Below, piece after piece: positions 7,936 through 17,612 of a DNA stretch of 64,000 bases; the stretch's first letter is position 1; the number at the start of each line of letters is the position of its first letter. This stretch comes from Sorangium cellulosum So0157-2. Its GTDB lineage: Bacteria > Myxococcota_A > Polyangia > Polyangiales > Polyangiaceae. The DNA lies in assembly GCF_000418325.1 (NCBI RefSeq), contig NC_021658.1, positions 13,000,501 to 13,064,500 of the forward strand, given 5' to 3'. Below the pieces are notes generated by a model. That model saw only the letters and a program-made list of their open reading frames with translations, was not told the origin of the DNA and ran no database searches. The translations under genes and the position numbers were made by a program.

Positions 7936-9228
7936 ATGAGCTTCACCGATTCACCCGGCGAGCTTGCCCCGAGCTCGTCCGCTGCCCGCGCTTCCTCTGC
8001 TCCCCGCCTGCTGGTCGTCGGCTGCGGCGGCATCGGCGGCATCATCGCCGCGCACCTGTTCGAGCAGAGCCACGACGTCACCGCCTTCACCACGAACCCC
8101 CTCATCGCCGACGCCATCAACGCCGCCGGCCTCCGCGTGCGCGGCGAGGCGAGCCCGGGCACCGTCCGCGGCCGCGCCGTGCGCGAGCTCGGCCCGGACA
8201 CCCGCCCCTTCGACTACGTCCTCCTCGCGACGCAGCCGCCGCAGGTCGAGGAGGCCGCGCGCAGCGTGGTCGCGCACCTCGCCCCGACCGGCGCGATGGT
8301 CTGCCTCCAGAACGGCCTCTGCGAGGAGCGCGTCGCCCGCATCGCCGGCCCGGAGCGCACCTTCGGCGCGATCGTCGCGTGGGGCGCCTCGATGGTCGAG
8401 CCCGGCGTGTACGACCGCACCTCGAGCGGCGGCTTCGTCCTCGGCCGGCTCGACGGCGCCCGCGACGGGCGCCTCGACGAGCTCGCGCGCATCCTCGAGG
8501 CGATCGGCCCGACCACCGTCACCGACAACCTCGCCGGCGCGCGCTGGTCGAAGCTCGCCATCAACTGCGCCATCTCGTCGCTCGGCACCATCGGCGGCGA
8601 CCGCCTCGGCGCGCTCCTCCGGCACCGCTTCGTCCGCCGCCTCGCGCTGGAGATCATGACCGAGACCGTGCAGGTCTCGCGCGCGTCCGGCGTGCGCCTC
8701 GAGAAGGTGGCCGGGACGCTCGACCTCGACTGGATCGCGCTCACCGACGCCGAGCGCGCCGCGGTGGGCTCGCCGGGCCTGTTCGCGAAGCACGCGCTGC
8801 TCCTCGCGGTCGGCGCGCGCTACCGCCGCATGCGCTCCTCGATGCTCGCGGCCATCGAGCGCGGCCGCCCGCCGGCGGTCGACTTCCTGAACGGCGAGGT
8901 CGTCGAGCGCGGCGCGGCGCTCGACATCCCGACGCCGATCAACGCCGCGGTCCGCGAGGAGGTGCTCGCGATCGCCGCGCGCAAGCGCAAGCCGAGCCTC
9001 CCCTTGCTGCGCGCGCTGTTCGACCGGACGCGCGAGCTCGTGGGCGCGCCGTCGTCGAACCGGCCGCCGCCCGCGACCGGGACGGGCGAGCCGCCCGCGG
9101 CGGCGACGAACGCCCAGGCGGTCGCGTCGGATGAGCCGTCCACGGCGGCAGCGAACGCCCCCACGGCCGTGACGGACGAGCCGTCCGTGGCGGCGACGGA
9201 CGCCCCGGGCGATCGCGACGGCGCGTAG
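7936..9228 (+). CDS. 2-dehydropantoate 2-reductase (ApbA/PanE) family protein
   Basis: The 430-aa protein has a Rossmann NADP-binding start (LLVVGCGGIGGIIAAHL, ~26-42), the family motif VCLQNGLCEERVA, and the C-terminal helical domain with SKLAINCAISSLGTIGG (catalytic Lys/Asn region) and KHALLLAVGARYRRMRSSML near the substrate-binding end. Ketopantoate reductases make pantoate for CoA synthesis; many members act on other 2-oxoacids, so the substrate is not fixed. Start ATG 7936 follows AAGGGA and gives a ~24-residue Ser/Ala-rich extension. The last ~70 residues are an Ala/Thr/Pro-rich degenerate repeat (EPSxAA.NAPTAVTDEPSVAA), longer than the usual ~310-aa family length. Confidence 0.8.
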   Translation: MSFTDSPGELAPSSSAARASSAPRLLVVGCGGIGGIIAAHLFEQSHDVTAFTTNPLIADAINAAGLRVRGEASPGTVRGRAVRELGPDTRPFDYVLLATQPPQVEEAARSVVAHLAPTGAMVCLQNGLCEERVARIAGPERTFGAIVAWGASMVEPGVYDRTSSGGFVLGRLDGARDGRLDELARILEAIGPTTVTDNLAGARWSKLAINCAISSLGTIGGDRLGALLRHRFVRRLALEIMTETVQVSRASGVRLEKVAGTLDLDWIALTDAERAAVGSPGLFAKHALLLAVGARYRRMRSSMLAAIERGRPPAVDFLNGEVVERGAALDIPTPINAAVREEVLAIAARKRKPSLPLLRALFDRTRELVGAPSSNRPPPATGTGEPPAAATNAQAVASDEPSTAAANAPTAVTDEPSVAATDAPGDRDGA

Positions 9229-9435
9229 CGCGGGGCGCGCGGCGGCCGCCGGCGACGAAAAAGACGAAAGCACGCCGAGGGACACCGCGGCGTGTCCCGG
9301 CCTCCGTATCGTCGCGGATCGCGTTCTCCGCGTCGTCGCGGCGCGATCTCTTTGTCGCGCCGGCGCGTCGAAGTTCGGTAGCATCGGGCGTCTCTTCCTG
9401 TGGATCTCGAGCAGGTCCCTCGACGAGGAGCCCTC

Positions 9436-11385
9436 ATGACGCACTCCCCGTTCGCTCTCCCCTCCCGGCGCGGCGCCGCGCCCTTCGGCCGCGTTCCCCT
9501 CGTGCTGCTCGCCGCGCTGGCCGCGTGCGGCGACGGCGGAGGCGGCGGCAGCGGGGCCGCCGGCGGCGGGGGCGGCGGCGGCGAGGGCGGCGGGGGCGGC
9601 GGCCCCGTCATCGAGGAGCCGAACCGGTTCCGGCTGCGCATCGACGACGCGGAGGTCCCGTCGGTCGTGCTGGAGCTCGACAAGGAGAAGGCGCTCCAGG
9701 TCTTCGGGGAGGACGGCGCCAAGCAGATCACGATCCTCGACGTCGACACCACAGGCCTGCTTCAGAGCGCGCTCGATCAGATCCAGAACGCGTGCGGGGA
9801 CGCGTGGAAGAATGACAGCCCGAGCCCCGGCCACGACTGCACGCTCACCCCGCTCGGCCAGAGCTTCGGGGCGGAGTGGCGGACGTCGGCGGAGTTCGCG
9901 CTCGTGCGCCTGCTCAGCATGACGCCCGCCAACGCCAACGTGACAGGGACGTCGCTCGAGGGGCTCCAGCAGATCTTCAAGGAGAACCCCGGCACCTTCG
10001 CGTTCGACTTCGCCGACGTCCTCTCCGACAGCATCAGCCTCGATCTGACGGTCCAGCCGGAGCCCACGGCCACGCGCGACAAGCGGACAGCCCCGTTCGT
10101 ACCGATACCCAAGCTCATCCTCGCCCTCCAGCAGCAGCTGCTCGGCACGCACCCGGCCGTCTCCGATCCGGATGGAGCAAGGTTGCCTGTCACCCTCTAC
10201 GAGGCCCTCTTCGATCTCCAGCCGCTCTCCGAGAAGCTCGGCCCCTCCGGAAACCATCCCGGGGTGCTGGTCCCTGACGACAGCACGTTCACCACGAAGA
10301 GCAATGTCCTGCTGCCCGACTTCCAGATGCGCGTGGTCGCCGAGTCGGGCCTGCGCAGGGTCACGGGGGTCGACCTCTCGAAGGGCGGCGGTGACATGTT
10401 CCTCCGGGACGGCGACGCGCCGCTCCGGTTCGACTTCAATGATCCGGAGAAGCTCCAGATCAGCGGCATCGCCCCGACGCCGACGATCGATATGCGCATC
10501 GCGCTTCGCGAGCTCCCCACCAAGGTGGAGGCGTGCACCGAGGCCGTGGCGCCGGCCTGCAAGGAGAACCGTCCAGACATGCCGGTCGGCTCCAGCACGG
10601 TATGGTCCACCCCTCCGTTCATGATGGAGCACATCGTGGGCAAGGCGGCTTACCTCACGTATGGCGAGCGTGTGCCCTTCACGGGGTGCTACTTCCGCCT
10701 GAGCGGGACATGCCGGGTGGGCGTGACCATCGGCCAGTCCGGCGACCCGCGCGGCTGGACGACCTTCACCGACTTGGTTTCCGACCAACCGCCCCCAATA
10801 CCGCCGTCGCAGTTCTTCTGGGAGCTGCTCACCGAGGTCGGCCAGGCCGCCATCCACGACCCGACCGGCGACGGCAACCCCGAGATCCCGGAAGGGGCCG
10901 CCCAGCCGGTCTTCGCGCTCCACGACGTCGGCATCGGCCTGACCGCCGACCAGATCGTGGCCGAGCTCCGCCCCACGCTCCAGAGCCAGGCCAAGGAGAT
11001 CGCCGAGATCATCCTCGGCCGGTACTGGGTCAACAACGACGCGCTCGACTTCTACTACGGCCGCGCCGCGCCCGACGGCGCGCCGACCTTGTTCTTCGTG
11101 GCCGAGGACGACCTCCGGCCTTCGGATCAAAGCTCGGACGCCCCCCGCGCCTACACGTACGAAAAGCCCGGCTTCTTCACGAGCCCGGATCTCGACGAGG
11201 CGAGCAAGGTCTCGAAGAAGGAGCTCGAGGGCGTCGCCGACACCGCGCACGAGAAATACCGGCTGCCGCCGGGCGATACCACGCTGTACATGCGGGACGA
11301 CGAGGGCGCCGTCTACGAGGTGCGCTTCCACGTGCCCGACGGCGACGATCCCGTGCAGATCACCGCCGACGTGGAGAAGCTCTGA
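9436..11385 (+). CDS. Large lipoprotein, paralog of the next gene
   Basis: The 649-aa protein has a signal peptide with lipobox LAAC, followed by a glycine-rich tether of ~30 residues (GGGGGSGAAGGGGGGG...). The body contains no domain I recognise. It shares an ordered series of motifs with the downstream protein: LLxMTPxNAxxxGTSLEGL, PVTLYEALxD, a proline patch before SQFFWELLTEV(G)QA, YFxxPDD(I/L)R, (Y)AYExPGFF, and a C-terminal DTxxYxxDDEGxxYEV. Start ATG 9436 follows GAGGAG. Only 19 bp separate it from its paralog and a FadL-like porin follows, so the three probably form an envelope operon. Cys pairs in the middle (CTEAVAPAC, CYFRLSGTC) suggest a disulfide-bearing periplasmic or surface protein. 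Confidence 0.75.
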   Translation: MTHSPFALPSRRGAAPFGRVPLVLLAALAACGDGGGGGSGAAGGGGGGGEGGGGGGPVIEEPNRFRLRIDDAEVPSVVLELDKEKALQVFGEDGAKQITILDVDTTGLLQSALDQIQNACGDAWKNDSPSPGHDCTLTPLGQSFGAEWRTSAEFALVRLLSMTPANANVTGTSLEGLQQIFKENPGTFAFDFADVLSDSISLDLTVQPEPTATRDKRTAPFVPIPKLILALQQQLLGTHPAVSDPDGARLPVTLYEALFDLQPLSEKLGPSGNHPGVLVPDDSTFTTKSNVLLPDFQMRVVAESGLRRVTGVDLSKGGGDMFLRDGDAPLRFDFNDPEKLQISGIAPTPTIDMRIALRELPTKVEACTEAVAPACKENRPDMPVGSSTVWSTPPFMMEHIVGKAAYLTYGERVPFTGCYFRLSGTCRVGVTIGQSGDPRGWTTFTDLVSDQPPPIPPSQFFWELLTEVGQAAIHDPTGDGNPEIPEGAAQPVFALHDVGIGLTADQIVAELRPTLQSQAKEIAEIILGRYWVNNDALDFYYGRAAPDGAPTLFFVAEDDLRPSDQSSDAPRAYTYEKPGFFTSPDLDEASKVSKKELEGVADTAHEKYRLPPGDTTLYMRDDEGAVYEVRFHVPDGDDPVQITADVEKL

Positions 11386-11404
11386 TCCTGGTGAGGCTCT
11401 GATC

Positions 11405-13231
11405 ATGATAGCGCGAGACAGCACCCACCCCGCCGCCCCCGCCCGCCGCCGGCTCTCCTGGCTCGGCCCCCTGGCCGCCGCCGCGCTCTCCGCCGCGCTG
11501 CCCGGCTGCGTCGACGCCGTCACCGTCGACCTGCCGCCGCCCCCGCCGGCGCTCGACGTGAACGAGAGCCGCACCCTCACCCTCGAGTTCCTGCGGTTCG
11601 ACGCGAAGCGCTTCGCCAAGACGCTGACGCTCGACGAGCTCAAGGCCATCCCGCGGCCCACGCTCGAGGGGATCTGGCTGCTCGATCTCGATATCGCGGC
11701 CCTCATCGAGAACGCGCTGCTCAAGGTCATGTACATGCCCCCCGCCGAGATCGACGCGCTCTCGCCCGCGTCGAAGAACCTCGTCGGGCTCCTCAACATG
11801 ACGCCGGAGAACGCCGATCTCCGCGGCACGAGCCTCGAGGGCCTGCTCGGCGTCGGCAACGCCGTCGGGCTGCCGACGTCGAAGATCCTCTCGGACCTCG
11901 TGGGCGTGGCCGGCAATGAGCGGCTCATCCCCGTCCAGATCACGTCGCAGGCCGTCCTGGAGAACCTCGTCAGCACCCACCCGAACACCCAGCGCCGCAA
12001 AGGACCGGTGGACGACGAGCACCCGGACGGCCTCTACCCCGTCGCGCCCCACTCCATCCCCGTCACGCTCTACGACGTGGTCACCGACTTCGCCGGCCTC
12101 GCCGAGCAGTTCGGCCCGACACCGCTGGACCCCGACGACCCCGAAGGGCCGAAGCACCCCGGCTTCATCAAGGCCGCCGCCGGGGTGAAGGCGGCCCTCG
12201 ACGACTTCACGATGACGGTCCGGGTCAACGTCAACGCCCTCCCGTACAAGGGGGTCGACGCGACGATGGCCGACGTCGCCAGCATCAACAGCACGCCCGG
12301 CCAGATCGACACCCTGTTCGACTTCAGCGAGCCGGACTGGCTCGAGCTCGCCAACCTCGCCAAGAACCTCAGCATCGGCGAGCTGACCCTGGCCATCCCC
12401 GAGAGCGCGACGTACCTGCCGGGCGGCACGCGCCGGGAGCCCGCGCCGCGCGGCGACTCGCCCGTGTGGGAGCAGCCGCTCTGGGAGTTCGAGCACATCC
12501 TCGCCCGCGCCGGCGAGCTCAAGGCAGCGCAGATCGAGGAGCATTGCTCGAGCTACGGGCCCCAGGGCACCTCCACGAGCGAGTTCCAGCCGGTGAAGGT
12601 CTGCGTCGACGGCACCGGATGGACCGAGATCAGCGTCGATAGCAGCGTCGTCCTCGAAGACCCGCCGCCCCCGCCGTCGTACTTCTGGGACATCCTCCTC
12701 GAGGTGGCCCAGGCGCGGCTCCACGACGGCGGCCTCGCCGAGGGGGAGGCCGACCTCGAGGTGACCCTCCGCGACGTCCCGGTCGGCGTGAAGACCGAGG
12801 ATCTCGTCGCGAGCATCAAGGAGAACCTCGCGAAGGATCCGGCGGTCCTCAAGGACATGGCGATCGAGCTCAACAACAACGCCGCCGGCGACGCGGACTT
12901 CTACCTCTACCAGCCGAGCACCGAGAGCGGCGTCGCCGGCCAGCGCGATTACCTCTACTTCGTCGCGCCCGACGACATCCGCAAGGACGACGAGGGCGTG
13001 CGCGTGCGCGACTATGCTTACGAGGACCCGGGCTTCTTCGCCGACGCCGCGCTCACGAAGAAGGTGTCGACGATCGAGGAGATCGACGGCGACGCGCTCC
13101 ACGAGAAGGTGGAGGTCAAGCCAGGAGATACGCTGTACTTCGCGGACGACGAGGGGCGCCGCTACGAGGTCAAGATCGGCGACAAGCCGAGCGCCCATCG
13201 CCTCTCGCTCACCCTCACCCGGATCCAGTGA
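11405..13231 (+). CDS. Large lipoprotein, paralog of the preceding gene
   Basis: The 608-aa protein has an Arg-rich N-terminus, a signal peptide and lipobox ALPGC (Cys ~36), then a Pro-rich tether (VDLPPPPPALDVN). Its core aligns with the preceding lipoprotein through GLLNMTPENADLRGTSLEGL, PVTLYDVVTD, PPPPSYFWDILLEVAQARLH, LYFVAPDDIR, YAYEDPGFF and GDTLYFADDEGRRYEV, indicating a tandem gene duplication. No catalytic motif is recognised. Start ATG 11405 is 19 bp after the upstream stop; its stop (13229-13231) is 29 bp before the porin gene. Co-transcription and a shared outer-membrane role with the porin are inferred from spacing only. Confidence 0.75.
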   Translation: MIARDSTHPAAPARRRLSWLGPLAAAALSAALPGCVDAVTVDLPPPPPALDVNESRTLTLEFLRFDAKRFAKTLTLDELKAIPRPTLEGIWLLDLDIAALIENALLKVMYMPPAEIDALSPASKNLVGLLNMTPENADLRGTSLEGLLGVGNAVGLPTSKILSDLVGVAGNERLIPVQITSQAVLENLVSTHPNTQRRKGPVDDEHPDGLYPVAPHSIPVTLYDVVTDFAGLAEQFGPTPLDPDDPEGPKHPGFIKAAAGVKAALDDFTMTVRVNVNALPYKGVDATMADVASINSTPGQIDTLFDFSEPDWLELANLAKNLSIGELTLAIPESATYLPGGTRREPAPRGDSPVWEQPLWEFEHILARAGELKAAQIEEHCSSYGPQGTSTSEFQPVKVCVDGTGWTEISVDSSVVLEDPPPPPSYFWDILLEVAQARLHDGGLAEGEADLEVTLRDVPVGVKTEDLVASIKENLAKDPAVLKDMAIELNNNAAGDADFYLYQPSTESGVAGQRDYLYFVAPDDIRKDDEGVRVRDYAYEDPGFFADAALTKKVSTIEEIDGDALHEKVEVKPGDTLYFADDEGRRYEVKIGDKPSAHRLSLTLTRIQ

Positions 13232-13260
13232 TCGGCCCCCCCACCGTGAGGACCCGTGTC

Positions 13261-14754
13261 ATGACAGGAGCTCTGCCGACCCCGCGGCCCCGCCGCCGCG
13301 CGCGTGCCCGTGGACTGAGAGGACGTGAGCTCGCCGCGCTGGCGCTCGCGACAAGCATCGTCTGCCGGACGGCGGGCGACGCGCGCGCCTCGGGCATCGA
13401 CGCGCCGTGGGTGACGAGCGGCGCCTCGGGCCCCACGACCGCGGACGCCGCCGCCGTCTACTGGAACCCGGCCGCGCTCGCGGGCGTCGAGCGGCCGGAG
13501 CTCATCCTCGGCGCGGGCCTCATCGTCGGCCACGCCACCTACGAGCGCGAGCGGCGCGGCGCCTATCAAACGCCGGACACCCTGCAGTTCAAGCTCCCGC
13601 TCGACCCGGCGAACGCCGCCCCCGGCAAGACCGGCCCGGCCGAGCAGGTCTCGACCACGCCGGTCGCGCCGACGGGCAACGCCTTCCTGGCGATCCCGGC
13701 CATCCCGAAGCGCCTCACCGTGGGCGTCGGCCTCTATGTGCCGTATGCCGCGGCGCTCAGCTTCCCGGACGGCGCGCAGCGCTGGCAGCTCCAGCAGGCG
13801 TTCATCGTGGCGAGCTCGCTGACGGCGGCCGCCGGGCTCCGGGTGACCGACCAGCTCTCGGTCGGCGCCGGCCTGTCGTACGTCGGCGGCCTGGCGGAGC
13901 TCTCGAAGGTGCAGGACTTCGCCAGCCTCAAGGAGTTCCACGACGGCCTCGACTACCTCAAGCAGGACAACGACTTCGGCCCGAGCACGCCGTCCGAGCT
14001 GCGCGAGCTCGACGTCCTCGCGCGCCCCATCGCGCTCAAGCAGGCGCTCTCGCACGGCGCCTCGTTCCACCTCGGGCTCGCGTTCAACCCGAACAAGGAC
14101 CTGCGCTTCGGCCTGACGTACCAGCACAGCACCGCGATGCGGTACAAGGGCAAGTTCGCGATCGACATGAACCACCCGTTCTTCACGCAGGACCTGGCCG
14201 AGCAGGGCCTGCGCTACAAGCCGCTCGTGGAGGGCGACGCGGAGCTCTCGTTCACGCTCCCGAAGCGGCTCACGGCCGGGGTCGGCTACCGGGTCAACGA
14301 CAAGCTCAGCATCGATGGTCTGCTCTCGTACGTGCTCTATTCGGACATCGAGGCGTTCGTGGTCACGGCCTCCTCGCCGGACCTGGCCCAGCCGAAGCTC
14401 GGGATCACCGATCGCGTGGCCGTGACGCTGCCGCGCCGGTGGAACGACACGGTGTGGGTGGAGGCCGGCGCCAAGTACCGTTTCAGCGAGGCGTTCGTCG
14501 GGACGGCGTCGGTCGGGTATCAGTCGCCGGCCTCGCCGGACGAGACGATCGACGTGGCGTCGCCCGACAACCACCGGCTGATCGGGGATGTGGGCGGCAT
14601 CTTGAAGGTGAGCGACAGCGTATCGCTCTCGGGCGACGTCCGCGTGCAAGGCATCTTGCCGCGCACGGTGACCGATTCGGACTACGACCTCGGCAACGGG
14701 GAGTACACGCTGGTGCTCACGACCGTGGGCGGGCACCTCAAGATCGTGTTCTGA
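13261..14754 (+). CDS. FadL/OmpP1/TodX-family outer-membrane transporter
   Basis: The 497-aa protein starts with an unusually long Arg-rich signal region (cleavage expected after ARA, ~residue 40). The FadL-family N-terminal hatch pattern follows (GIDAPWVTSGASGPTTADAA, AVYWNPAALAG) and then many alternating beta strands (VGVGLYVPYA, LRFGLTYQHSTAMRYKGKF, AGVGYRVNDKLSIDGLLSYV), ending GGHLKIVF with the terminal Phe typical of outer-membrane barrels. The family transports hydrophobic substrates such as fatty acids or aromatics; the ligand is unknown. A GTG at 13228 overlapping the previous stop is possible, but ATG 13261 with GAGG upstream gives the better signal peptide. Third gene of the presumed lipoprotein-lipoprotein-porin operon. 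Confidence 0.85.
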   Translation: MTGALPTPRPRRRARARGLRGRELAALALATSIVCRTAGDARASGIDAPWVTSGASGPTTADAAAVYWNPAALAGVERPELILGAGLIVGHATYERERRGAYQTPDTLQFKLPLDPANAAPGKTGPAEQVSTTPVAPTGNAFLAIPAIPKRLTVGVGLYVPYAAALSFPDGAQRWQLQQAFIVASSLTAAAGLRVTDQLSVGAGLSYVGGLAELSKVQDFASLKEFHDGLDYLKQDNDFGPSTPSELRELDVLARPIALKQALSHGASFHLGLAFNPNKDLRFGLTYQHSTAMRYKGKFAIDMNHPFFTQDLAEQGLRYKPLVEGDAELSFTLPKRLTAGVGYRVNDKLSIDGLLSYVLYSDIEAFVVTASSPDLAQPKLGITDRVAVTLPRRWNDTVWVEAGAKYRFSEAFVGTASVGYQSPASPDETIDVASPDNHRLIGDVGGILKVSDSVSLSGDVRVQGILPRTVTDSDYDLGNGEYTLVLTTVGGHLKIVF

Positions 14755-14775
14755 TCGAGGCCGATCGCCGCGCGA

Positions 14776-16719
14776 TCACGGCCCGCACAGCTCGAGATCC
14801 GGCTTCGGCGGCGCCGGGTACGCGTCCGTGGCGCGCTTCGCGAACTGGCACTGCAGGTCGTCCGGCAGGCACCCGCCCTGCGGGATGCACGCGCCGTCCT
14901 CGTCCGTCCCGAGACACAGGCACTCCCGATCGTCGGGCTCGCAGATCTCCACGAGCTCCATCATCCCCTCGTCCTCGTGGTTCAGCTTGTGGCAGTGCAG
15001 CACGAACTGACCCGTGAACTTCCGGGGGTTCATGATCACGTCGCGCGGCCCGTCCTCGACCTGGACCCACATCGTGTCCCGCCAGTGGGGGAAGTTGGGC
15101 TCCTTGTTCGACTTGTTGGGGCACACGAGGAAAGGGTTGATGTGGATGTGGAACGGGTGGCCGTCGAACGCGCGGATCTCCCACCGCTCCGCGCTGCCGA
15201 CCGTCATGATGCGGTCGCTCCGGTAGCCCCGGAGCCGCCGATCGTCGAACTTGCGGCAGCTGATGTTCGGATCCGGGCAGAGGCACACCGGCGCGTCGGG
15301 ATCGATCTGGTGCGGGTGGTCCTCCGGATCGCACGACATGAGCGCCACGTCCGAGCTGAGATCGGGCGGCTGTGACCCCGGCGTGGGCACCAGCAGCACC
15401 ACCTTCTGGTGCACGGTCTCGACCGAATCGCAGCTCACCTCGGTCATCTGCCCGTCGACCATGCCGGTCCACGAGGTGGGCGGGGCGAGCGCGGCCACGT
15501 CGGCCTCGCTGGGCAGGTTCACCTCGGTCGGCTCACCCGCGCTCCGGCTCACGTCGACGATCGCGATCACGCTGCCCAGGAGGTCGTTCGGCCGCCGGCC
15601 GACCAAGCAGAGCGTCTGCTCCTGCTCCGGCATCTTCACCATCACGTCGGCGCGGTAGCCCGGCGACACCCACACCGTGTCGCTCCGGTACAACTGCGGC
15701 AGCGTCAGCCCGTCGCGCGCGATCTGCGTCGTCTCGATGGGCTCCTTGTCGAAATCGGAGCACGCCGCGTCCTTCGCGACGTGGAGCTTCATCCCCATCT
15801 CGTCCGGGCTGCCCGCGTACACCATGCGCCAGCGCTCCACCTGCCCGGGCGGCGTCACGATCCGCGGCCTCAGCTTGCCGTTGATCAACGTGGCCCGGAG
15901 CGTCTCGACCGCGAGGAAGTCGAGCACCGACAGGTTGTCCTCGGTGCAGTCCTCCCCCTCTTTCAGGGGCACCGTGTTCTCGTGATCGATCGGCACCTGC
16001 GTCATGACCATCACCCGCTCTCGGGCCTTCGCGATGCCCGGCAGCTCGTCGAGCTCCCCCTCGATGAGCAGCGCCCCGGCGGCGCCGTCCATGACCTGGA
16101 TGGCCGTCGAGCCGTGGATGTGCGGGTGATACCAGTTGGTCCCCTCGTGATGGATCCCGTCCTCGTCGATGTCCCAGCGGTACCGGGCGCTCTCCCCCGG
16201 CCCCACGTGGTGCAGCACGTGGTCCCCGAAATACCGAGCGTCCGGGGCGCAGCCGTCGCCCTCGCACGGGTCGGCGGGATCGTCCGTCGCGAAGTTGGGC
16301 TGCACGTGCAGGCCGTGCGCGTGCAGGTTCGTCAGGTTGAAGTCGTGACACGACCGCGACCCGTGGCCCATCATGCTCGCGATCTCGCGGAAATCGCTCC
16401 TCGTGAAGTCGTTGCGCAGGTTCACGTGGATCCTGCGGTCCTCGCCCTTCGGGACGCGGATCGTGGGCCCGCTCGTCATCCCGTTGTACGCGCGGAGACA
16501 GAACCGCCGCCCGCCGATCTCCACCGCGCTCGGGCCGTAGCGGAGCTCGTAGGCCCCGTCCTCCCCCGGCTTGAGCTCGGGCGGATCCTCGTACATCGGC
16601 GACACCGGCGTCGCGCCCGTCTCCTCGTCTCCGCCAGCGCCCGCGCACGCCGCGGCCCCCAGGGCCACCGCCGCGATCGAACCCGCGCGCATGAGCGCGT
16701 GTGAAGCGTCTCGTCCCAT
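14776..16719 (-). CDS. Multicopper oxidase, lipoprotein/exported
   Basis: The 647-aa exported oxidase has all four copper-binding motifs: HAHGLHV (~133-139), HPHIHG (~198-203), HPFHIH (~521-526) and HCHKLNHEDEGMM (~575-587). The last supplies the type-1 copper Cys/His and a Met axial ligand. The N-terminus is a short signal peptide with ALGAAAC, a marginal lipobox (Cys 25), so it may be a lipoprotein or simply secreted. A Cys-rich tail after residue 595 (CLCLGTDEDGAC...C) is an addition to the usual fold. Start ATG 16719 has a strong GGAGGAG site 8 bp upstream. Likely reactions are metal-ion or phenolic oxidation with O2 reduction to water in the periplasm; the substrate is not shown. It is transcribed divergently from the ABC genes. 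Confidence 0.9.
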   Translation of the reverse strand: MGRDASHALMRAGSIAAVALGAAACAGAGGDEETGATPVSPMYEDPPELKPGEDGAYELRYGPSAVEIGGRRFCLRAYNGMTSGPTIRVPKGEDRRIHVNLRNDFTRSDFREIASMMGHGSRSCHDFNLTNLHAHGLHVQPNFATDDPADPCEGDGCAPDARYFGDHVLHHVGPGESARYRWDIDEDGIHHEGTNWYHPHIHGSTAIQVMDGAAGALLIEGELDELPGIAKARERVMVMTQVPIDHENTVPLKEGEDCTEDNLSVLDFLAVETLRATLINGKLRPRIVTPPGQVERWRMVYAGSPDEMGMKLHVAKDAACSDFDKEPIETTQIARDGLTLPQLYRSDTVWVSPGYRADVMVKMPEQEQTLCLVGRRPNDLLGSVIAIVDVSRSAGEPTEVNLPSEADVAALAPPTSWTGMVDGQMTEVSCDSVETVHQKVVLLVPTPGSQPPDLSSDVALMSCDPEDHPHQIDPDAPVCLCPDPNISCRKFDDRRLRGYRSDRIMTVGSAERWEIRAFDGHPFHIHINPFLVCPNKSNKEPNFPHWRDTMWVQVEDGPRDVIMNPRKFTGQFVLHCHKLNHEDEGMMELVEICEPDDRECLCLGTDEDGACIPQGGCLPDDLQCQFAKRATDAYPAPPKPDLELCGP

Positions 16720-16865
16720 CGGCTTTGCTCCTCCGGGAACGACCCTATCGATCCGCGCCGTACGCCGATGGCCGAAGACGGTCACCCGCTGGCTCGAATG
16801 CGGCCAGTGGCAGGATGTAAGGTGAACGCCGCGCGCAGATGCGGTAGACAGGTAGCGATACTCCC

Positions 16866-17612
16866 GTGAGCTCCGATCAGCCCGTCCTCCGCGTCCGCAA
16901 CCTCCACAAGTCCCACGCGCTCGGCGCGACGCCGATCGAGGTGCTCCGGGGCGTCGACCTCGACATCCACGCCGGCGAGATGTGCGCGATCATGGGCCCG
17001 TCCGGCGTCGGCAAGAGCACGCTGCTCTCGTGCGTCGCGGGCCTCGAGTCTCCGGATCGCGGCGAGGTCCACGTCCTCGGCGAGGACATGGCGGCGCTCG
17101 ACGAGCACGGGCGGACCCTCCTGCGCCGCCGCCGCATCGGCATCGTCTACCAGTTCTTCAACCTGGTCCCGACGCTCACCGGCTACGAGAACATCGTCCT
17201 GCCTTACCTCATCGACGGCGCCGCGCCGGACCACGACGCCGCCTCGCGCATGCTCGATCGCGTCGGCATGCGCGCCCGCGCCGAGCACCTGCCCTCGCAG
17301 ATGTCGGGCGGCGAGATGCAGCTCATCTCCATCGCGCGCGCGCTGGTCCGCCGCCCCGCGCTCGTGCTCGCCGACGAGCCGACCGGCAACGTCAACGTCG
17401 CGACCGGCCGGCGCATCATGGCGCTGCTCGCCGACGCCCTGCGCGAGGCCGGCAGCGCGATGCTCCTCGTCACGCACAACGCCGAGGACGCCGCCCGCGC
17501 GCACCGGGTCGTGTTCATGCGCGACGGCCTCCTCTTGCACGACGCCGCCCTCGCGGGCCCCGCCGTCACCTCGGCCGCGGTCCACGATCGGCTGAAAGAG
17601 CTGGGCATCTGA
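16866..17612 (+). CDS. ABC transporter ATP-binding protein (LolD/MacB type)
   Basis: The 248-aa ATPase has Walker A GPSGVGKS (44-51), a Q-loop in YQFFNLVPTL, signature MSGGEMQ (~145), Walker B ALVLADEP (~167-174) and the H-loop in LLVTHN. Sequence style (VLRVRNLHKSHALGATPIEVLRGVDLDI, tight ATPase length) fits the LolD/FtsE/MacB group, which powers mechanotransmission-type permeases rather than substrate channels. The start is GTG 16866. Its TGA is immediately followed by the ATG of the permease (0 bp spacing), so the two are translationally coupled and form one complex in the inner membrane. Confidence 0.92.
   Translation: MSSDQPVLRVRNLHKSHALGATPIEVLRGVDLDIHAGEMCAIMGPSGVGKSTLLSCVAGLESPDRGEVHVLGEDMAALDEHGRTLLRRRRIGIVYQFFNLVPTLTGYENIVLPYLIDGAAPDHDAASRMLDRVGMRARAEHLPSQMSGGEMQLISIARALVRRPALVLADEPTGNVNVATGRRIMALLADALREAGSAMLLVTHNAEDAARAHRVVFMRDGLLLHDAALAGPAVTSAAVHDRLKELGI

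Noticed and set aside
7951..12000. Very long antisense open frames (also 16.8-20.4 kb minus, 59.9-63.1 kb plus)
   Set aside because: They lie opposite well-supported genes, have Arg/Ala/Gly/Asp-biased composition without domains, and are expected in sequence with GC-saturated third positions.
2253..16855. Shared 15-mer GCGGTAGACAGGTAG at 2253 and 16841 as a regulatory site
   Set aside because: One or two 15-base matches are expected by chance in 64 kb of biased sequence; neither copy sits at a recognisable promoter position.
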